From positions 1 through 64,000 of the forward strand of contig JAAVTG010000125.1 in assembly GCA_011947345.1 (NCBI GenBank): 64,000 nt of DNA, written 5' to 3'. The notes under the pieces were generated by a model. That model saw nothing but the letters and a program-made list of their open reading frames with translations. It did not search any database and was not told the origin of the DNA. Below are positions 34,352 to 44,848 of this stretch, in pieces. The position numbers and the translations under genes were made by a program. The stretch is from Phytophthora quininea. Taxonomy: Eukaryota > Oomycota > Peronosporomycetes > Peronosporales > Peronosporaceae. The first letter of the stretch is position 1. Each line of letters begins with the position of its first letter.

Positions 34352-36139
34352 TTACGCTGACGCTAGGCTCAGTTTAGCTAGTCGGTGGCGTAGCGTGGTG
34401 TCCACATACGTCGAGTCTCCTTTGGCTGGCAGTGGATCTGCGATTAGTGCCATGAGTGTGTTCCATTTCCGCCGGTCTTGAGCTAGTAACCGTAGTTTTT
34501 CGAGGTCGTCCGCCGTTCGAAGTTGGTAGCCACTGTCACTAGCCTTGAGATCTCTGTCGAGGAGAGCGGGTAGCGTCGTGTGCAGTCTGCCACGCCATTT
34601 TCTGCTCGTCCAGTCTGTGTAGTACGCCTTCATCTGAGTGCATGCTGGAATGTCCCGTGGTCGCCTGAGGATGTGGCCGAGGAGTCCCCATCTTGCCATC
34701 ACTATGTAGTGGACGTTCCTAACATCCGTCGTAGGGCTCTGTGTTCGAAATGTGGCGCGGGTATTTCACGTTGAGAACAGATCGGAGTTGGCGTCGGTGG
34801 AAGCTTTCAAGGCGTTTCGAGGCGTAGGAGTGCCGTCGGGTTGAGCGTCCAGGTCCCGCAGTTGTAGAGGAGTATCCGCAGCACGTAGCAGTTGTATAGT
34901 CGGATTCTTGTCTTGTCTGAGGTTCGGTTTGGTCTGACTCGCTAGGGCTTTGCGGCGTGAGACATCGGCATCATCTCCAAGCAAAGATCCGAGTTTCCGC
35001 GTTGTCTCCCAGAGCTCTTCTTTGGCGCGTGCTTGGGGATCTTGGCGAGTGTGTGCGGTATAGCGGGCAATCGTTGTAATCTCTGTCTTTGACGTGTTCA
35101 TCTTCAACCCCCAACGCTCGAGCACCGGCGGCGCGTGCGTCACGATCAATTGGACTAAGGCTGGGTCTTTGTAGATGAAGTCTGCATCATCCGTGGTCAC
35201 TATCATCTGCTCCAGTAGATCTGGAGGCATTGCTGGATGACTGGCCAAATCCCTAAAGGCTGCTTCTAAGAAGATGACAAGTAAGACCGGTGAGAGTGAG
35301 TCACCTTGCGGAGTACCTGAGTTGGTGTTGAATGCGTGTAGAGTTTGTCCCCCTGTGCGTAGTGATAGCGTTGTATCGGATAACAGGAGCTGGATGAGCC
35401 GAATGGCGTCTTCTGGAGGAGATGTTCGTAGCACTTGAAGCAATTGTGTTCGATCGATGGTATCAAACGCCCTGGAGAGGTCTATCCCCAGAACATGGAT
35501 GACATTGCGGTACTTTTGCGCCCACACAGCGTCAGCGGTGCTGCGGTTCGTGCGGAAGCCGCTCTGATGCGGGGAAAGAAATTCGTCAACGGCTGGGGTG
35601 ATGCGGCGCAGCGTGATTAGAGAGGCGGCCTTGCGGATGGTGTTGAGCAGAACAATTGGGCGGAGACTTGAAGCGTCACCGCGTGGTTTGTTTGGTTTCT
35701 GCAGACAGATGAGGGTTCCTTCTCCAAGCGTGAGTGGCTCTCCATGTTCAAACCTTCTGTTGAGCAGTGTGGCTAGTCGCGGGGCGATGTCTTCGGCCAC
35801 GTATTTGAGCAATTCTGCAGGAACACTGTCCGGCCCTGCTGCTCGTCCATTATTGAGATTGCGGAGAGCTATTTCAAACTCCTTTGGTGTCACCGGATTA
35901 GTGAGGGCTTTAGCGATCAGATCGGGGGTGATTGGGTCTGTAGTCGAGCTGTGGAATTGGTCTTGAAAATGGTCATGAACAATTCGGTTAGTGTGCTTCC
36001 GATCCAGGATGAACTTACCAGTTTTGTCTCTGAGGAGTAGTTGCTGGGGCGTGGTGCTGTAGATGTCACGGACTGCTGCATACGTTTTGTGGAAACCGCT
36101 GGAGGCCTCGATGCGGGACATCCTATCGTCGAGCTCCAT
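34352..36139 (-). pseudogene. LINE reverse transcriptase and C-terminal region
   Basis: Reverse transcriptase motifs in order: NGRAAGPDSVPAELLKY, LRPIVLLNTIRKAASLI, SPHQSGFRTNRSTADAV, IDLSRAFDTIDR (catalytic Asp), GTPQGDSLSPVLLVIFLE and VTTDDADFIY, where TTDD takes the place of the usual YADD/FADD. The thumb region follows (RWGLKMNTSKTEI). The frame slips near 34720-34770, after which LLGHILRRPRD and RKWRGRLHTTLPALLDRD continue to a stop at 34352. The LILR-type C-terminal region and lack of RNase H suit an RTE/CR1-like organisation, but I do not assign a clade. Confidence 0.82.
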
Positions 36140-36290
36140 ATCGGCGATGTCGCGGCATCTGTTCCGGATTTAATGCAGAAGTAGATTGCGTTCACGCCGT
36201 AAGGTCGCTGTGTTTGACCGCCATGTCATTGTAGATGCAGAGGCATAGGCAGCGCTGTCGTTCGGACAGGTTCTTCAGAGTGGAGTCGTC

Positions 36291-36770
36291 TTATTTTCTC
36301 GAGCTTGGCCGGCTTGCTGGCTTAAATCCAATAGTTTGCGCCGCCGCGTCTCGGGTGGTCGTGATGATGTTGTTCCAATTTGCTGGGACAGGGGTGTCAT
36401 TGTCTGAGGCCGCATCTTTGAGAAGTGCTTTCAGGACAGCAACATATCTCGCCCGGGCGTCTTCGTTATGGATGAGCTCGGATCGGTCGAGTGCCATTGC
36501 GCGGCCGTGTGTTGTTCGCGCGGGGAATCTGAGTCTCGCCGTCCCTCGTAGCGAGAAGTCTGCGGTGACGATCTTGTGGTCGTATGCGGTAAATGCCCCG
36601 CCCCATGATTTGGCGTCGAGGCAGAACCGGCAGCAGTTCTGTGGGCAGAGAATGTAATCGATTTGGTAGTAGACCCAGTATTCGTGCCTCCGCTGGCTCC
36701 AGGTGGTCATGTTTTTCGTTCGTTTCTGGAAATTTGTGTTAGTAGCAAAAAGGTGATAGGTATTGCAGCG
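36291..36770 (-). pseudogene. LINE endonuclease (EEP) C-terminal part
   Basis: WSQRRHEYWVYYQIDYILC and AYDHKIVTADFSLRG give the QIDYI and DHK (SDH-like) motifs of EEP endonucleases. Position and strand make it the 5' part of the same LINE as the adjacent reverse transcriptase; a frame change lies between 36291 and 36139. Confidence 0.75.
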
Positions 36771-36944
36771 GGGCTGCGTAGCGGTGCACGTGCCCAGAGG
36801 AAGACGTAGGACTCCCCGAGTCTGTCTCTTTAAGCGTCCCGCCTTCGGTTCTATACAAGAACCAAGTACAGTCCCGTAACTAGGACTCGCAGAGTCAATG
36901 CATAGATTAATCCCTAGCTGCGGCAGCAAAAATGGATTTTTACA

Positions 36945-38496
36945 TTAATTAGCATATTTGCGGCGCACAACGTCAACTATCTGGACGTCCCACAGCTCCT
37001 CGTTGTACAGCAAGCACATTACCTTTTCGAGCGTATCGGACTCCATCCTCTTCCTCAGGTCCGTGCACACGAGTTTCTCGAACGAGAAAATGCGTTCACA
37101 CTCGTTGGACGTTGGTGGGGTGTAAGCTACATCCTCGTACAATGTACGCTTGGCCACCTTGCGCCGCTTAAATCCCACTTTTACAATCGAGTCCCTTTGT
37201 TTTTCCACAGCCTCGCCCGCTTTGTCTGCGTCACGCAGTCTAAATTGAGAACACGCCTCCTTTAGCAGCCGTCAGCGACTGTTCGCGCTGCAACTTCACG
37301 AGGCCAGATTCTAAATGGGATAGTTGACGATACCTGCGTTGACAGCCAGTCTTGCCTTGATTGCGGGATACTTCTTGATGACCTGGCCGGACAGCCGTCG
37401 AACAGCAGAGAGAGTCAGCGTAGTCTTCTGCAGTGCCTTCGTCACGGCTTCGAACGCTGTCAAGTCCTTTGGCAGCCCTCGCGCGCGCTCGTGCTCAGCT
37501 CGCCGAAGCAGTAGTGGCTGCAAGTCGTAATCCACTAGCACGCCGTAGCCTAGTTGGCTAATGGTTGACTCGAGACTCACGTAGAGCTTTACCATCGCGT
37601 AGGTGCTTGACCATCTGGTGTCGTTGCGCAGCAATGGTGACAGTGACGAAGCGCGACGGAGAAGCGCACGGCCCTTGATAGTACGAAGCTTGGTCATCAG
37701 CGCTTGAATCTTGCCAATAAGCTTGTCCTCGCTCTCCAGAAAATTTTGAACCGCCAGATTAAAACCGCGGCTAGCACAGCCCACCAACGGAATCGCTCCC
37801 TCCCTGCGACCAACGCACTGGTTGACCGAGCAGTTGTCCCCCACCATGAACTTGACAGTCTTCCACGGCTTTCTGTAGCACGTCAGCGTGTCTGCAATCC
37901 GATCGAGGAGGCTCTGGGATCCACGGGACAGAAGGTCAGCAGTAGGAATCTCCGCGGCGGGCACTCCAGGTCATCGTAATAGTCGGAGGAGTCCGTACCA
38001 GTGTTGGTACCCCCAATTTTCGGCTCGGAGTAATAAAAAAATATATCCGCATAGTGGCGTCCGCTGTTGATCCACCCATCCAACACCAGCCCAAACGAGT
38101 CAGGGGAAGGCGAGACACTCGCTGCTTGACCACCTTCGCAATGCGTGAAATGTAGAGCGCCAGTGTGTCTTCAGAAATTGTTGACAGCGTCGTAGTCTGG
38201 AGCACGAGCTGCCGCTCGACGAACGAGAACGGGAGCCGCTCGCAGTTAACCCATTGACACCAGCGGTAAATTTCCCGGGTGCGTTGGTCCACGAGGCGGA
38301 ACCCAAGCGCATTTTGCGCTCGAGCTGTTACTCGGGCGTCGCGCTCGTTGTCAGGGTGCTCTCGCATCAAGTGGTTGAGCAAGTTGGTGTAGCCGTTGCC
38401 TTTCTTGTAGATTTTGGCGCACGTGTTGCAAGTAAAGTTGCTGTCAAAAGCCTTAGTGAAGCGGAGAGAACAGACTTGCTTGTTGCTGAGCGCCAT
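36945..38496 (-). pseudogene. hAT-family transposase with BED zinc finger, frameshifted
   Basis: Starts at ATG 38496 (MALSNKQVCSLRF) with a BED-like finger: C-x2-C (FTCNTCAKIYKKG) then H-x4-H (NLLNHLMREH). The central part has FGLVLDGWINSGRHYADIFF and VKFMVGDNCSVNQCVG, typical of the hAT RNase H-like core, followed by ASSLSPLLRNDTRWSSTYAM. The C-terminal dimerisation region reads PPTSNECERIFSFEKLV and LEKVMCLLYNEELWD, the best-known hAT signature. Frames change near 38100 (a CCCC run), 37945 and 37315-37210. No 8-bp duplication or CAG-type inverted ends were found. Likely inactive, though indel errors may contribute. Confidence 0.8.
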
Positions 38497-38765
38497 GGTT
38501 GAGAGAGGAAGCAGTGTTGCATGAGAAGACTGGGGAAAGTTGGAGTCTGGGGATGAAGAGCTACCACAACAAGGAGAAAAACAAACGAATTGCTCTCAGC
38601 GAGCTGAGATCGGTTGGCTGTAAGCACAGCAACTCCACTTAGAAAAATAAGAAGATTTGAGCGTAGTCAAAAATAAATTGGGTGTGTCCAAATTAATTAT
38701 TAATTAAAAAAATGGGAATGCATTTTAATGAGTATTATCCGTTCGGGATCACTGATTTTGTCATC

Positions 38766-38813
38766 ATATGAGAGACATTTTATCAAAAGTATCCTTATGG
38801 CCATTTTGAGGTT
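38766..38813 (+). repeat. terminal inverted repeat, left
   Basis: 48 bp beginning ATATGAGAGACATTTTAT and ending CCATTTTGAGGTT. Its reverse complement is at 41276-41323 with a single C/T difference. The outer four bases ATAT are palindromic and may instead be the target duplication. Confidence 0.93.
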
Positions 38814-41319
38814 TTTTGTAATGAGCCTCGGAAGTCTGTGGATGGTTCGAGTGCCAGTTTTCGTCGAGCCGAGAAAAACGCAAAAACTGATCGATCCCCT
38901 CCGAAAGCATGTCTTCCGACAGCGACGAAGGCTCCTCCGACGCTGCCTCAGCGGCAGGCTGCTCCCCGACGGACGATGACGACGCTCCGACCTCTTCGGA
39001 GGTCTCTGTTCCCAGGTCTGGGCCTCTTGTCGACGAGCTTCAGGACGTTGCCGCCCAAGTTTCTAAGCTGGAAGCGGTGGAGTGCTGCACCAAGCATTGC
39101 TTTGTCGGGAAGCGAGACGCGGCCATCAATTTCTTCCTCTCGGTGTCCCACATGTCCAAGAGCGAGCGCCAGGTGTCGCTGCTAACCGCCTTGGGGGTCT
39201 CCGCCGCAACGTCCGACACAGCTGCAGGTTCCCGAGAACGGTTCCCCTACTACTTACCGTTCGTCGGTGTCGTGTGTAAGTTCGCTTTCGAGAATGCCTA
39301 CGGAATCAGCCACAGAACGCTATCTATCTATCGCAAAAGGTTGAAAGATGGCTTGGTCTCTGCTAAGGAGCATGGCAACACTGAGAATAAGAACGCGGCG
39401 GCCATTGATGAAGATCTACTTGTAGGGTGGTTCGAGTCGATTGCTGATACGTTTGGCGAGGTTGTTCCGGTCCGTGTGCAGGGCAAGCCGTTAGGCGCAT
39501 CAAAGCAGCGGCGCTACTTCTCGTATGCCCTACACACGCTGCTACCACCCGTGTTTACACGGGAGATGCTGTGTGATGAATACAAAAAGCACCTAGACGA
39601 GTTGTACGAAGATACCCCACGCCCGTCACGGAGCGCATTCACGCGGATCCTTCACAAAAAATGCTCGACAATTGGTATACGATCCGGAAGAAGCCAGGTG
39701 TGTGACGTGTGTTCGATCAACCGCAATAGGATGATCGCTGAAGCAGACGCTGTAGAGACCGAGGTATTCGGTGAGCATCTAACGTCGGCCAAAGCTATGA
39801 GGTGGGTAGAGATACTTTTGATTAGTTGCCATGATTTCCTGACTTATATCTAAATTTTGTATGGATTTGTGTAGGGTTGCTTATCGCCTGGATGTTGCTC
39901 AGAGCGATAAGGACAGCATCGTCTTAATCATGGACTATGCTCAAAATCTCACGCTGCCGCATGTGCCTGACGTTCCCTCGAGCTGGTATTTCCTTTCGTT
40001 AATTTCTGTTTCTCTATTTGGAGTGTATTGCGCGAACGACTCCAGCTACAATCACTTCATGTATTCGGAAAGAAAGGGTGGCAAAGGGGCAAATGAAGTG
40101 ACAAGCATGCTGCACCACGCTCTGGATCTGTACTGTGTTTTCGATGCCGCCAACAAGGAAGTTGTTGACGTGGATGAAACACGCGTTCGAGTCACTGTGT
40201 GGGCTGACAACTGTGGGGGGCAGAACAAGAACTCTCAGGTTGTCTGGTACTTAATGTTTCTGGTGGAGTATGGCGTTTTGCACGAAGCAAATTTGAAATT
40301 CTTCACAAAAGGCCATACTAAGAACGCGTGTGACCGCGGTTTCGGTATTATTAAAAGACACATGCGTCGTGAGTCATGCTGGACTATGCCGACCCTAGTG
40401 GAAGCAGTAGGTCGAGCCACTGAGAACGTTAGCGTTGTGAACCTCGAGGAGGAGAGCCATCCTTTTGGGCATCGAAAAGGTTTTTGCAGCTAGATACCGA
40501 AAGCTGGCTGGTATACAAAAGTATCATATTTTTCGAATGACGCGCGAGAAGCCAGGCTTTGTGGAGTGTAAAGAAACCCCCGCGGCGAAAGGCGTCTGGG
40601 TAAGGCTCCATAAAGACAAGGACCCAAAAGCACAGTCGCTGGCGGAGTTTACGAGCGCATGGAACGCAGTTCCCAAAGCCGAAGACAAGGCGCTGAATCC
40701 TGAGAAGATTTCTGACATCTACAACAAGGTGCTTCCGTTCGTGCCTAGTCAGTTTGCTGACGATTCAATTTACCAGAAGCCCTCAGAGTCCATTGCAGAG
40801 ACTGCACGAGAGATTAAGCGGGCGCGGCGCAGCAGAGCCGACAACAAAAGAAAGCAAAGAGACGAGGAAAACGAGCAGAAGGAGAAGCAGAACGAGCACG
40901 AGCTAGACGAGCAGGAGGAGAACGAGCAAGTCGACGACGACGACGAAGGTAAAGAAGCTATAGTGTAGTACAAATGGTTACACTGTTAAGGATACTTTGG
41001 AATAACCAGAAACATTTTTTTATCTCAATATCTTATTCAAATGTCATTTTGAAATTGTTCTAGTGTGTTTTAACGCGCGTGGATTGGCTGATCAGAAAGT
41101 CCTGGATTTCAGCTTAAAGAACATGTAAAAATGTGAAATCGGCATTTTTGGTCACCTGGGCGTGATGTATGTCTTCACCACGGCATGACTTTGCTTCTCC
41201 ATCGAATTTTCAGACGTGAAATGGCTCTGGGGGTAGCTAAGATGCCACCGTTTCGCCCTAGACTAGTCATTAAATAACCTCAAAATGGCCATAAGGATAC
41301 TTTTAATAAAATGTCTCTC
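38770..41319 (+). mobile_element. 2.55-kb DNA transposon with long TIRs and an unusual DDE-like transposase
   Basis: Two nearly perfect 48-bp inverted repeats enclose one spliced gene (38909-40968) and little else. If the element begins GAGAGAC, it is flanked by ATAT on both sides, a candidate 4-bp target duplication; being palindromic, ATAT cannot be separated from the repeat by inspection. The nearly identical repeats and intact catalytic region suggest recent activity. The transposase does not match Tc1/mariner, hAT, PIF, MULE or piggyBac wording that I know. Confidence 0.88.
38909..40968 (+). CDS. transposase of TIR element, DUF7869-like RNase H-fold candidate
   Basis: Starts MSSDSDEGSSDAASAAG with an acidic tail. 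A Cys/His region follows (CCTKHCFVG), then YLPFVGVVCKFAFENAYGIS with helix-rich DNA-binding potential (RTLSIYRKRLKDGL) and a Cys pair (CDVCSINRNRM). A 73-nt intron (39802-39874, GTGGGT..TAG) splices AM/RVAYRLDVAQSDKD. The catalytic-looking core is VLIMDYAQNLTLPH, VWADNCGGQNKNSQVVWYL and KGHTKNACDRGFGIIKRHM: an Asp, an Asp-Asn and an H-x5-D, the layout I associate with DUF7869 proteins of animals and oomycetes (from memory). The frame slips at the AAAAGGTTTTT run near 40475; the rest is basic then Glu/Lys/Asp-rich to 40968. It lies wholly between inverted repeats, which supports a transposase role. Confidence 0.7.
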
Positions 41320-41323
41320 ATAT
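41276..41323 (-). repeat. terminal inverted repeat, right
   Basis: Reverse complement of 38766-38813 with one mismatch. Ends in ATAT at 41320-41323. Confidence 0.93.
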
Positions 41324-41755
41324 TATACTTCGTTGAAATTTGACGTCATGAGCTCCAGTAAAAGCATCACTACCTTATCAAAACAACGAACACTGCTGCA
41401 GGTATGGTAAGCAAGAACAGAATCACAATGTTGATGGTTGACGACAGCAAGATACGTTATCCATGGACTCCACCACCAGCCTTGGTTACTTTTTTCACAA
41501 AATGAGGCCATCAAATGATAATGACAGGAGACTTTGTTGACTACATGTACGCTAAGAATTTTCAGCACCAAATCATGTCCTTGAAAGATAAATAATATTC
41601 GTACGCTTAGTATTCCGACAAGCGGTGGTGGTGTCGACGTTCTCGCACAAATTGCGGACTGCGATGCCGGAGTAACGCTGGCGAAGTTTTGCGGCTGTGG
41701 CTTGCGCGCTAACAAAACAAGATAACTATTAGCTGTTGATCATCTCTATTGCAAC
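41324..41755. other. spacer between transposon and downstream gene; possible alternative last exon
   Basis: A minus-strand frame (41710 down to 41323; RKPQPQNFASVTPASQSAIC) is open and preceded by a TTTTGTTAG acceptor. It could be spliced from a GTGAGC donor in the last codons of the 41756 gene. Otherwise no feature is evident. Confidence 0.3.
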
Positions 41756-44342
41756 TCAATCTATGCTCACCTCGTCTGTAGCAAACCGATACACGGCAGA
41801 TTTCGGTCTGACAGAGCGTGTTGTGGGTTCGAACTCGTCCAGCCCAATTTCATCATCGTTGGCAACGTTGAATTCCGGCTGCTGGTCTTCGGATTGATTG
41901 TCGTCCTCGTCACGAGGCGGTGTCATGAGCGACACGGTCTCCATGGCACTGTCTTCATTGGCATCTTCCAATTCACTCTCGCTCTGAAATCCAGCCATTG
42001 CTTTTGCTCGTTCCTGCGCTACCAGCAACGCTCGCTGGTTTCTTCTTTTCCGGTGCTGCTCGAGCCACTTTTTGCGACGATAAATGTTCCACACGCGTAG
42101 AACAACGCAAGCTCCGAGAAACAGGATTCCTACCAGTAGCAGCATCGTTTCCAGCGACATCGACCTGGTGTCCTGCGGTTTTGCGACGACTATCCCAACA
42201 GGAGCAGTAACCTCGATAGATTGCACAATTTTCTGTTCGGGCAAAAGCATCGTTGCTTGCTGCAGTTGGCCACTAACACGTTCAGCGGCTGCTTCTTGTT
42301 TGGGTCGCTTGTTGATGGTCCCAGCATCTTCTACAGGAGCTTGCACGAGGTCAGTCGGAGCGTCGTTAATCGCTGGTTTTGAAAGGATAGCCGGTCGGTC
42401 ATCACTTCCACCAACGCTACTTCGTGCATCAGCCTCAACTTGTCCACCGCTGATCGAACGCTGCATACTGGAAGCACTTTGTTCGGGTTGTATGGATGGC
42501 TCAGATGTTATAGTGTCTCCCACTCTCGCAGACTTTTGAGCATCCTGGACGAATTCTCCGTCAGCACACACAACAGCATCACCTTGGACTGCATTCGTAG
42601 GCTCGTCGTCCCTGACTTTGGATGCGGGAACTGCAACCTCCGACGGAGTTTCATCCGAAGGAGCGGATGCAAGTTCAGTGGGAATCGCTTCACTTTCAGC
42701 AGCACTCTCCGCGATAGCAGGGCCAGCGCTCTTTTGGTCTTGGTCAGCGACTTTAATCTCCACTGTTTCTTGCAAGCGAGCGTGGATCCGTTCGCGCTCC
42801 TTCTCCATCAACTCAAATGTGGTTTGCAGGATGTATTTGCGTAGCTCTTGCATTTCGCCGGCAAGCTTGTTTTGGTGCTCCTCCCGGTCAAGCTTCATCT
42901 TATCCATGTGCTCCTGCAGTCCGCCTAACACCTGTTGCGATCGGACTTCAATCCCAGCAGTTGACAGCTGGAACCCCTGTAGCTCTTGCTGAAGAGTGCT
43001 TATCCGCTCACGCATGCGGTCTCGTTCTGCCTTGGACAACGTGAAGGTGCTACTGGTAAAAATTAATCCCATGAGCTCATCGACGAAAAAGCCACCGGTC
43101 CCAACAATCAAGCAGCTCGCCACAACGATCACGCTCCATAGAGGAAGCACAATACCAGGAAGAACTTCGACGTGAGCAAGAGTGCGGTCTTCTGCAGGTG
43201 CAGCAGCTCCAGATAAATGGTCTTTATCGTCGCCATCATCACCACTGCGGTCATTATCATCTGCATTGGTTTCATCCGCATCCAGTGCCTGAGTTAGTGA
43301 AGACAGCATCTGGGATACAGACTTCCACGGAGACAGAGCGCTGGAGTTCGTCATCATGAAGTCACTTTGCTGGGACGTGCACGGCTTCGTCTGCTCGCTA
43401 GTCAGAACTGTGGACAGATCACTGCCGAAGAAGTCTTTCTCTGCAGACTCCCTTTTCACAGGAGACTTGGGTCGCTCCGTGTATCCATCGTAGCGCGAAT
43501 TCGCGACTGGATCTTGTCCAGGCTGCGATAACAAGTCCGGAAAGCTGCTCGTCGAGTAGACCACCGGATTCTCTGGGCTGCTCTGGTTATTCCTGGCTCG
43601 TGCAGCTTTCGTCCCGTAGAACAGATCGTTCCACATGGCGTCACTGTCGTCGTCTCTCGCTGCTTTCTCAAGCAGTCGGTCCGCTTGCATCGCGTCTTCC
43701 TCTTCCCACCGTCTCAACGTCGACTCGTTCAGGTCGTCCTGATTGGACTGCAGCGCAGTCTTCCTCCACCGATCAGGCGTCCGCATTTGGTCGTATCTCA
43801 ATGGCGTTCTTGGTGACGGCGCTCCATTCAGCCCAGAGGACGGAGCTTTGATCCTGGAGATGGCCAAGTTCACTCTGGTCGAAAAGCCGGCTCCGGACCC
43901 CGACATGGCCGGCTCTTTGGGTCTCTGCGGGAGTAAAGTCTCCTGCAGCATTCAGCTTTTGTCCAGTGGATCGGAGCTTGACTGTCTGGCTGCTGGAAGG
44001 TCGTGGAGGCTTCCCTGAGAGGCTGTGGTCTCCAGAGCGCTCAAAGGACGACGGATAAGGGATCCTGGACGGCTTGTGCTCGCCAACTATCGACGACTCG
44101 CGCTGTTCCTTCTCCATAATGAGGTCCATGAGCGCCTCCTCGTCGGGGTCGTTGTGCAGCGAGTTGGGTCTGTAAACGGATGGCTTGCGGTCTTTGTATC
44201 GTCTGCTGTATGTGGGGGACGCCATGCGCTCTAGACGCTTCTGGGCTTCCTGGAGAGGCTTCTGATCTTGTTGTACCTGCCACTTGAGCAGCACGTTGCT
44301 CACTGGCCGACGGTTGCGTCTGCCACCATCAAGAGCTGCCAT
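41756..44342 (-). CDS. two-TM coiled-coil protein, unrecognised
   Basis: The first ATG in frame is at 44342 (MAALDGGRRNRRPVSNVLLK). A long polar, Ser/Pro/Arg-rich N-terminus with SPVKRE-type basic sites leads to a hydrophobic segment (LWSVIVVASCLIVGTGGFFV, about 43080-43150). A coiled coil follows (ERDRMRERISTLQQELQGF ... LMEKERERIHARLQ), then a disordered acidic stretch, a second membrane segment (MLLLVGILFLGACVVLRVW) and a basic then acidic tail. The frame slips once near 43900-43950. The layout (polar N-terminus, TM, coil, TM) recalls organelle-tethering or nuclear-envelope proteins but no SUN, KASH or other named domain is visible. The ending may differ if the GTGAGC donor at the last codons is used. 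Confidence 0.7.
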
Positions 44343-44848
44343 CGCTGGAAGCCCGGAGCGGTTTTGGCGGGGAGGTGTGGATTGTGGGTTTTGTGACAAA
44401 CGCGTTTACTGAGCACCTGAAAGTAAGGACTTTAACCCCTGTTGGTGACTTTAAGCAGCTGAGCATATGGAAACCAGGAGGTCAATAAACAGAGGGCACA
44501 TCAACGACTTTGGTGTTTCATTATCATGCGATGGTGCTTGCCTGTCATCTTCTTGAGTTGATTCGAGTTGATGGCACCGCAGCGACATCTGTTCATGGCT
44601 GGCTCCCTTGGTACCTCGTCTTGGACTGGCGGCAACTCACTCCCTTCCTACAGTATCTTTCAAAACTGCATGGCTCAATTCAGGTTGATTAGACTTGTGC
44701 GTGCTGCTTGCTCTAGAATACACCCGCTGTGTGCAGCACCAGTGTCAACAGAAAAACCCTCGCATCGCTGCGGTGAGGGGTGGAGTTTTCGTCGTTCCGT
44801 GAGGGCGGGCCCTCGGCGGGGGCATCACCATTGCCGCCTACCAAGGCC
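44343..44848. other. intergenic, promoter of the two-TM gene and 3' end of GPCR-PIPK
   Basis: Both neighbours are on the minus strand. No other coding signal or repeat was recognised. Confidence 0.45.

Larger units (their letters stand above)
34311..36770 (-). mobile_element. 5'-truncated APE-type LINE (non-LTR retrotransposon)
   Basis: Minus-strand element with the C-terminal part of an EEP endonuclease, a reverse transcriptase, a C-terminal region and a (CAT)n tail. The endonuclease begins only at about 36770, so roughly the first 180 residues are missing, as expected of incomplete target-primed reverse transcription. No clear target duplication was found. Confidence 0.8.

Noticed and set aside
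36775..36940. Possible solo-LTR remnant between the LINE and hAT genes
   Set aside because: It has an LTR-like feel (TTACGGGACTGTACTTGG and TCCTACG words on the minus strand) but no second copy or defined ends in the window.
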